This document shows, in pieces, positions 58,361 through 64,000 of a stretch of DNA of 64,000 bases. The position numbers and the translations under genes are program-made. A model generated the notes under the pieces. That model was not told the DNA's origin. It ran no database searches and saw only the letters and a program-made list of their open reading frames with translations. This DNA comes from Sequoia sempervirens (taxonomy: Eukaryota; Streptophyta; Pinopsida; Cupressales; Cupressaceae): contig VDFB02321250.1 in assembly GCA_007258455.2 (NCBI GenBank), forward strand, positions 124,001 to 188,000, written 5' to 3'. The first letter of the stretch is position 1; every line of letters starts with the position of its first letter.

Positions 58361-59460
58361 TTTTTTTTTGATACATAAGAGTTATATTTATATTATTAAA
58401 ATAAAGTTTACAAGCATCTGCTAATGCAGGGAAACACCAAAAGCCATGATTGCCATTCAGATTTAACTGCAACTACCACCCAGCTAAGCACCCATCCAAA
58501 AATCTGAGGACAAAACAGAGAGGAGCCTTGGCCCATAGGCCCTTTACAAACCCGACCACTTCTACCCGCCGAAACTGATAACCACCACCCATACGCCACT
58601 ACCTATCATACTTGGAAATAGCAGATAATCCCATCCTTTACAAAATTTACAAAAGCCAGTCTTCTAATATTAACTGCACTACCCAAACCCGTTCTTTACC
58701 AAGACGAAGATAGAACATATTAAACAAACCCTAAACATACCCATACTCATAGAAAGCCATTGGCCTCAGCAAAGGCCATGAAGTTCGCAATCCAGTCAAT
58801 GTCCTGCACAACCATGAGCCCGAAAAACTTTTTCATATACTCCACAGCCACGGCGACGATCATTCAATGCCTCATGAGAGCCGAACCCTTCAAATCTAGC
58901 AGAAAAGGAAAAAACTTCACCGCCTCATCTGTATTCCTTAGCAGCTCCAAGTCACCAGGACTGGGAATACCAGTCCCCACAATGGCAGCCTTTGACACCT
59001 CGTCCACACCCAACAACAAGTCTTTTCCGAAGACCTTTTCCAGCAACACCTTAGCCTCCACCTTCGACACACGGTTGTCTAAAAGTGACGCCAGGAACCC
59101 GGAAGTGACATATGTATTGCCCCTTCCATACTCAATTCTGTTTAAGCGCTCGGAGCCCAGCACCATTTTCACTGCCACAACCAGCAGGTAATCAATATTA
59201 AGCATAATCCTTTTAAGGCGCTGGTCTGTTACCACCCTAAATGTCGTTTGGCGAGTTTTGGCACCCAAAGAAATTAGTGTGTCCGCACGAAACCACACTA
59301 AACCCTCCGCCGAGACTTCAATTATGAAACGCGAGCGTCCTGCCATCACAGAGCTCTTCCACATACCCGACAAAACAAATGCTACGTGAAACACATACCA
59401 AACTACTAGAGCCAGGCTTAAAGCAGTGGCCACCACATCCACCTCGGCTACATTTAAACC
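58361..59460 (-). mobile_element. 1.1-kb retroposed sequence, 18-bp target duplication
   Basis: ATGTTGCAATCTTGTTTT occurs at 58343-58360 and again at 59461-59478. Between them lies a minus-strand sequence ending in a poly(A) run (T run at about 58357-58369), preceded by an AT-rich 3' end (CTTTATTTTAATAATATAAA). These are marks of LINE-mediated insertion. The body is much GC-richer than the intron and holds a long minus-strand open frame, so it looks like a reverse-transcribed cellular transcript or a LINE-derived transducing sequence, 5'-truncated. No RT or LINE protein motif is visible. Confidence 0.8.
58864..59460 (-). pseudogene. Unrecognised open frame in the retroposed insertion
   Basis: The frame is open from the 5' edge of the insertion (59460) to a stop at 58864, about 198 codons, without a start codon at its edge, so the N-terminus is missing. 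It begins with one likely membrane helix (ATALSLALVVWYVFHVAFVL), followed by SRFIIEVSAEGLVWFRADT, a basic segment (TTFRVVTDQRLKRIML), a second hydrophobic stretch (NIDYLLVVAVKMVLG), and an acidic, Leu-rich C-terminus (GTGIPSPGDLELLRNTDEA). I do not recognise the family. Further similar coding character after the stop suggests the original protein was longer. The track extends right of 59460 only by chance, through the target duplication. Confidence 0.5.
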
Positions 59461-59479
59461 ATGTTGCAATCTTGTTTTA

Positions 59480-59935
59480 ATCATTTGGTTTTTTCCCAAT
59501 TTTCCATTGTGAGGGTGAAGATGCAACTTATATTATAGTTTTAAACTTTCAGGAATTGAATTTTTGTTAATTTTCTACTGTTTGGAGAAATGCTTCTTAT
59601 ATTACAGTTTTTTTAATGAAATTGGCTTAATTTTCTACTATTTGGAGAAATGCATCTGTGTTCAAGTTTTTTTTTTTTAATTGTGTTTCTGCCAATTAAT
59701 CCACTATGAGCAGGAATAGAGCATATATTTTTTGTTTTAGCCTTACGATCGGAGTTTTTGCTAATTTTCTATTGTTTGGAGAAATCCATCTCATTATTAA
59801 ATCCTAGTAATTGATTTTTAATTTTTTTTCTATATTTTCACTGTCTGGGGAAATTTATCTTATATTACAATTTTTTTATGAACTGTGTTTTTGCTCACAT
59901 TCCATTGTTTGGAAAAATGCATCTCATGTCCTTTT
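59480..59935 (+). repeat. Intronic array, second part
   Basis: The same unit as before the insertion (for example TTTTCTACTGTTTGGAGAAA near 59570 and CTATTGTTTGGAGAAATCC near 59767) continues for about seven more copies and ends near 59935. Confidence 0.8.
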
Positions 59936-59999
59936 TATCGATCAATTAAGTGAGGGATTAGGGTCCTCTCCTGTTGTTATAATAGAAAAAAGAAGAAAG

Positions 60000-61680
60000 T
60001 TTCTTTGAGTGAATGCAGTCCTTTGCGGAGATGAGACTGAAGAGGTTTCAGCCACAGAAGAAATTCTAGAGAAAGCTAAAGAAACCACACTACCCAAATG
60101 AATCACCTAGAAATTTATAATCCAATCAAAGTTGAAGAAGACAATTCTACATATGCTCTCCTCTAGAGTGTTTCAAAGATTGCTATCTCTTAATTCTCAT
60201 GAGAGAGCATCCATGGTCCATTGTGTTCCTTCATCAATTGAGTCATGGGCTTCCGAGTGTGATTTTTCAGTTTTTGTTTTCCTTCCTCTTTGCTAGCTGA
60301 TAATTTTGCAATTTGGTTTGGTTATTTTGCTTGCTGCCTTGGAAATAGTAGTGATTCCTTGGAAAACTACCTGTTCTTCATGCTCTACAAAATCAATCAT
60401 GTCTAACTCCCGCTTCTGTGAGTGCGCGGTGGAAGTGGTCCTCATCTTTGAAAATCTGCTCCATGCAATGCTAAAATTCCTCATCATAAAACAATTTGAT
60501 TTGCACAATAAAAGCTTTTTGTTGTCAGAAGGCTAAAAGAGGGGGTGGTGGGTGCAAAAGATGTTTCTTTGACTGTTGGCTGCTTAGTTAAAGCTCCAAG
60601 CCCTCCCATCAGATCTCAAGATTGAGAGGATAGGGGCTTAGTTTACTTCAAAAATTGCCTGTAATTGCACAACAGGAAATCCTGGACTGGACTGCTTGGT
60701 CTACTCACCCATTTTTTAAGGTTGATAGATCAAAGGCTAGGAGAGATTTTGGAAGAATGGCCTATGGTTTTATGGTCAATTGTATTGCAACAAAATCACC
60801 TAAGAGGCAGCCCTTCAAAGTTCAAGAAATGGGTCTAGGTGCCCCATAAACGGTGAATCCAGACTATAGGGATGATAGGCTTGGATATATCAATCATGAC
60901 ACAAAAACATAGATACCTGCTCCTTGATACATAACGTGCTCCAAATCTAGCTTTAGGAACTCACTCACAGGGTCTAGCAATTTTTGAATTAGTCTAGAGT
61001 CCCTCACAACCAAGGGAGATTGTGTTGGTGCAACCAAATTGAAGCATAGTTTACATACTCAATTTGATAGGCCAATTTTTTTTTTTTGACTTCACAAAAC
61101 TCAACAACTTAAAAGATACTTAAATTTCTTAAAAACATAAATTGTACTCAAAATATGGTTATAAAGTGTAACAAATGAATCTACAAAATTTTAGGGAAGT
61201 GTTTCTATTAGATTTGAATACAAAGAGTACAAAATTGTATCTTCGTGCAAATACAACAGCCAACTAATAATTGATATGAATTTGTGATGATTGTCATTGA
61301 AAATCATCATTGTAAATTGCATATGCATGCAAGTTATAGAATATAAGAATTTGCAATTTTCTCTTTCCCATTCTAGTGAAAAATTGGGAGAGGGTCTACT
61401 CCTCATACTTAGTAGTATCTCCTTGCTCATCCTAGAAGGTTGTGTCTATGGCTCCACTTTGCTACTAGATGGTAGTGACTCCTCTGCCTTATGTTCAACA
61501 TCATCTACAAGATGTCATCCAATCCAATCTTTATTGTTTTTGGTACATTTGCACCCTACATACTTTGTCTCTCGAAATCAACAATCTTCTCCTCTATAAA
61601 AAAGGGGGCTTCCTCATCTTGCACACTCCAACATTGTAGGGATCAATCTCATCCAAATCATGAAGCTCATTGCAGTTTGT
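60000..61680. other. Unassigned stretch
   Basis: Several short plus-strand frames occur (60306-60536, 60655-60849). The second (LDWTAWSTHPFFKVDRSKAR) has protein-like composition, but I recognise no family, and no splice context ties it to the auxilin-like gene. A T-rich run lies at about 61078-61089. Confidence 0.35.
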
Positions 61681-62990
61681 CCTCCATCATTTTTGTTTGA
61701 AGTTGAATGTTGTATTGCTCAAAAACTAGGTCATTGAGGCATTGTTGAGTCAACTTATTGTGCTTCTTCGTGTTGATGGCATCAAATAAACTCTAGTTGC
61801 ACCCACATCTAAAAGCCCTACAAGGTTGAGATATCTAAAAAGATGGGGTATTTCCACTTCAATCTTCCCACCAAGAACCTACAAAAAAGATATTCAAAAG
61901 TTTGTAAGTAAGCAATAGTATTAATTGTAATTTGTAACTTATAAGTAAAGACTCCAATTTCGACCTTTGATCAATGATCTCCTAGTAGAAATGAATCTGC
62001 CTCTATCCCCTTTGTAATAGTTTTGGATGGCCTCTTCAACCTTATCATGGCCTCTTCAACCCTATCATGGCCTCATAGATGTATTCCATTGGGTTTTGCA
62101 TCCATCCCCTAAGTGCTAAAACCTCATGAAAGGCTCTATCACTTGCAAAGGACAAACAAATTAAAGTTACAAACTCAATTAAAGTAAATAATTTTAAAAA
62201 TTGAAATTAAGGGATTTGATTTGAACAATAAATTGAAGTTTGAACTTACCTTGATGATCTTGATAGCTTTCTTTGCAAAGTCATCAGCAAAAAATGTCAT
62301 TACGGTCCTCTGTAGTTTAGCCTTCTTTGAATATGTCTAGTCTAGGTATGCTTAACTCACAAACATTTACTTCAATGATGCCAACATACTACAAATGCTT
62401 TGCAATGTTGGAAAAAATCTTGTGACACTTGGTCACACAAGCTCTTTCCCCTTGGTTTGATCTTTCATCAAGCTAAGAAGTCAAGGGTAGTTATAAATAT
62501 ATTTTGTGATTTTCTTTATTTTTCCTACAATTGGTCTCACCCAATCAATTTTGCCTATGTCCTCCAAAGAAGGTCAAGGCAATGGGTTGTGCAAGGGGTC
62601 CAAAAGATTGATAGATGCCTCTCTTGAAACAATCTTCCAACTGTCACATATGTCGTTGCATTATCAGCGACAAATTGCAACACATTCCTGATCCCCACCT
62701 ATAAGACAACCTCCTTCAACATTAGGTTCAAAGTTTTTGCATTCTTTATTATGTTAGATGCATCATTTGACTTAAAAGAAAACCATCTCACCATTTGAGC
62801 CACCAAAAAAATAATGAGGGTGTGGTTCTTTCCATCTGTTCATCCATCTGAAAAACACTGCATTTCTTTTGCCACTATTTCTTTTGTTCTTCCAAAACTG
62901 ACTTTGCATCTACAATAGCACCTTAGAGCAACCTCCCACTTTAGTTTTTGGGAGAGGGTGCTTTGTACCCTTTACTTGCAACTATTAATA
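61680..62990 (-). pseudogene. hAT-type transposase with DUF659 domain, decayed
   Basis: Minus strand, from N- to C-terminus. A damaged DUF659 domain covers about 62850-62500, with the DASNIIKNAKTLNLMLKEVV segment, NVLQFVADNATTYV and FWTPCTTHCLDLL. A linker follows with IKKITKYIYNYP and LMKDQTKGKELV (about 62550-62420). Then come segments resembling EIIDQRSKLES (about 61970) and YKGDRGRF (about 62005). A hAT dimerisation end lies at about 61830-61690 (INTKKHNKLTQQCLNDLVFEQ). These are the usual parts of plant hAT transposases of the BED/DUF659 type. Stops and frame changes occur throughout. Terminal inverted repeats and 8-bp duplications were not found. Confidence 0.75.
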
Positions 62991-63181
62991 TTGACATGAA
63001 ATACTCCTAGTATGAGCCCTTGGTCATGTTGAAGGGAAGGTGGTTGTAATGCCAAAACTCTGCACATGCCTTGTCTGTTTCTTGGAACACCTTGTTCAAC
63101 TCTATACCTTGTAACAAAGGTTTTCTCCAAGTACATCTCTAAATACAAAAATCTATGTGACTAGTCTTTACTCAAATTGGA

Positions 63182-64000
63182 TGTAATGTCCCCAAGTCAG
63201 GGTATTATTTATTCTGCCAAAAAAAGGTTAGCTTCCAAACACTAGTTCTGATTATGCCACACAAATCTGGATATATTTATGCAAAATGCTTTAATCCTTC
63301 CCTTCAAATAACAATGCTGAATTTTTAGTCAAATCAAATCAGATTATGCCCTAGTTTTCTATAGGAATAGTTCTGTATTAAACCCTAGATTTTTGAATAT
63401 AAATATGCGCTTTTATGTTCACAACAGCTGATATAAAAATGCAATACATTTCCCAGTCATGGTATGAAGGCATGGAGATTTTCTCATTAATATTCCATCG
63501 ATTAGGCAAACAACATGGCACCTATAATTCTGAGTATTATCTCTGCTATAAACTGAAAGTATACAAGCATAATTCTGCCCTATATATGCAATTCCGCCCA
63601 GCAGATCAATAGCAAAGTATCACAAACAGGTAGAATCTTGAAGGAAATCCAAACAATGAAATATAAGGGTGTGACAACCCTCAACAACTACCATATAAGA
63701 GGTCTGAAAGTATAATCTTATTTGCCTGAAAAGTGCAAAGGCAATGACTGTAAATCTGCAACTAAACTTATCTCCCAAAATGACATAGAAGTCTGATCCT
63801 AATATGCGTTGAAGTGCATGTGGAACCCCGTGATGGATTCCCCTCCAACCTAGCTGGGTTTTCGTCCAACTAAGTCCTTCTTCTCTAGGGTTTTCGTCCT
63901 AGGAAGATCGCTGCTTTGCTCTCCACGTGCAGACCTGAGCGTGTATTCCAGATTCCATGATGTTTAAACAGGGAAGCAATCGATCATATATACCAATTTG
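63182..64000 (+). repeat. Possible LTR start, running off the window
   Basis: TGTAATGTCCCCAAGTC at 63182 is a common opening of plant LTRs. The following 800 bp is non-coding with many short AT/GC alternations. No second copy, primer site or polypurine tract is visible in the window, so this is tentative. Confidence 0.3.

Larger units (their letters stand above)
56710..60000 (+). other. Intron 1 of the auxilin-like gene (start; acceptor not found)
   Basis: Begins with GTGAAA. No downstream auxilin exon was recognised up to the window end, so the intron may exceed 7 kb. Such length is usual in conifers. It contains the tandem array and the retroposed insertion described separately. Confidence 0.5.

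Noticed and set aside
58760..59191. Plus-strand 143-codon frame in the retroposed insertion
   Set aside because: The poly(A) tail orientation shows the inserted transcript reads on the minus strand; this frame is its antisense shadow.
60655..60849. A second exon of the auxilin-like gene
   Set aside because: The frame shows no J-domain or auxilin character, and I could not identify a convincing acceptor and donor pair around it.

Overview
The window is nuclear DNA of a seed plant, most likely a gymnosperm. This is inferred from very low gene density, AT-rich spacers, nested and decayed retroelements of every major plant class, an endogenous caulimovirid (plant pararetrovirus), and a gene whose first intron is long and full of repeats. 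I see only one cellular gene I would defend: the first exon of an auxilin-like (clathrin-uncoating J-domain) gene at 56261-56709. Almost everything else is mobile or viral sequence. No tRNA, rRNA, CRISPR or organellar segment was recognised.

Layout. 1-3898: Ty1/copia element A (minus strand), nested in the RNase H region of a second minus-strand copia, B (3899 to about 8500). 8500-12600: non-coding, with relics of retroelement ends. 12610-17551: a plus-strand, 5'-truncated copia of Sirevirus type (C) with a coiled-coil/zinc-knuckle gag and several polypurine tracts. 19868-21621: a decayed plus-strand LTR element with a recognisable 3' LTR. 21622-28037: gene-free AT-rich DNA. 28054-34304: a nearly full-length L1-type LINE with a perfect 16-bp target-site duplication. 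34743-34905: a 163-bp insertion made by target-primed reverse transcription.

35639-52730 is one Ty3/gypsy element (perfect 5-bp target duplication ACATT). It was later opened just after its primer-binding site by 9.8 kb of caulimovirid DNA (36014-45805), which is about 1.25 copies of a genome of roughly 7.8 kb. A 301-bp piece of LTR plus primer site is directly duplicated on both sides of the viral DNA. The virus reads movement protein, coiled-coil region, coat protein with zinc knuckle, protease, RT, RNase H, and a C-terminal extension, originally probably one polyprotein. The internal junction carries its promoter, a poly(A) signal and a tRNA-Met primer site. The two viral copies share five in-frame stop codons and each also has private ones, so the viral DNA seems to have been defective already when it was inserted. 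Another LTR sits inside the gypsy integrase.

52736-55690: retroelement debris, including a tandem duplication of an LTR/primer-site junction. 56261-56709: auxilin-like exon 1, followed by an intron built from dozens of imperfect units of about 60-68 bp. A 1.1-kb retrotransposed sequence of unknown origin (18-bp target duplication) interrupts that array. 61680-62990: a decayed hAT-type transposase with a DUF659 domain, minus strand. 63182 to the end: probably the start of another LTR.

All assignments come from reading the translations and motifs. No database search was run, so family names rest on recognised motifs, and percentage divergences are counts by eye over stated stretches.
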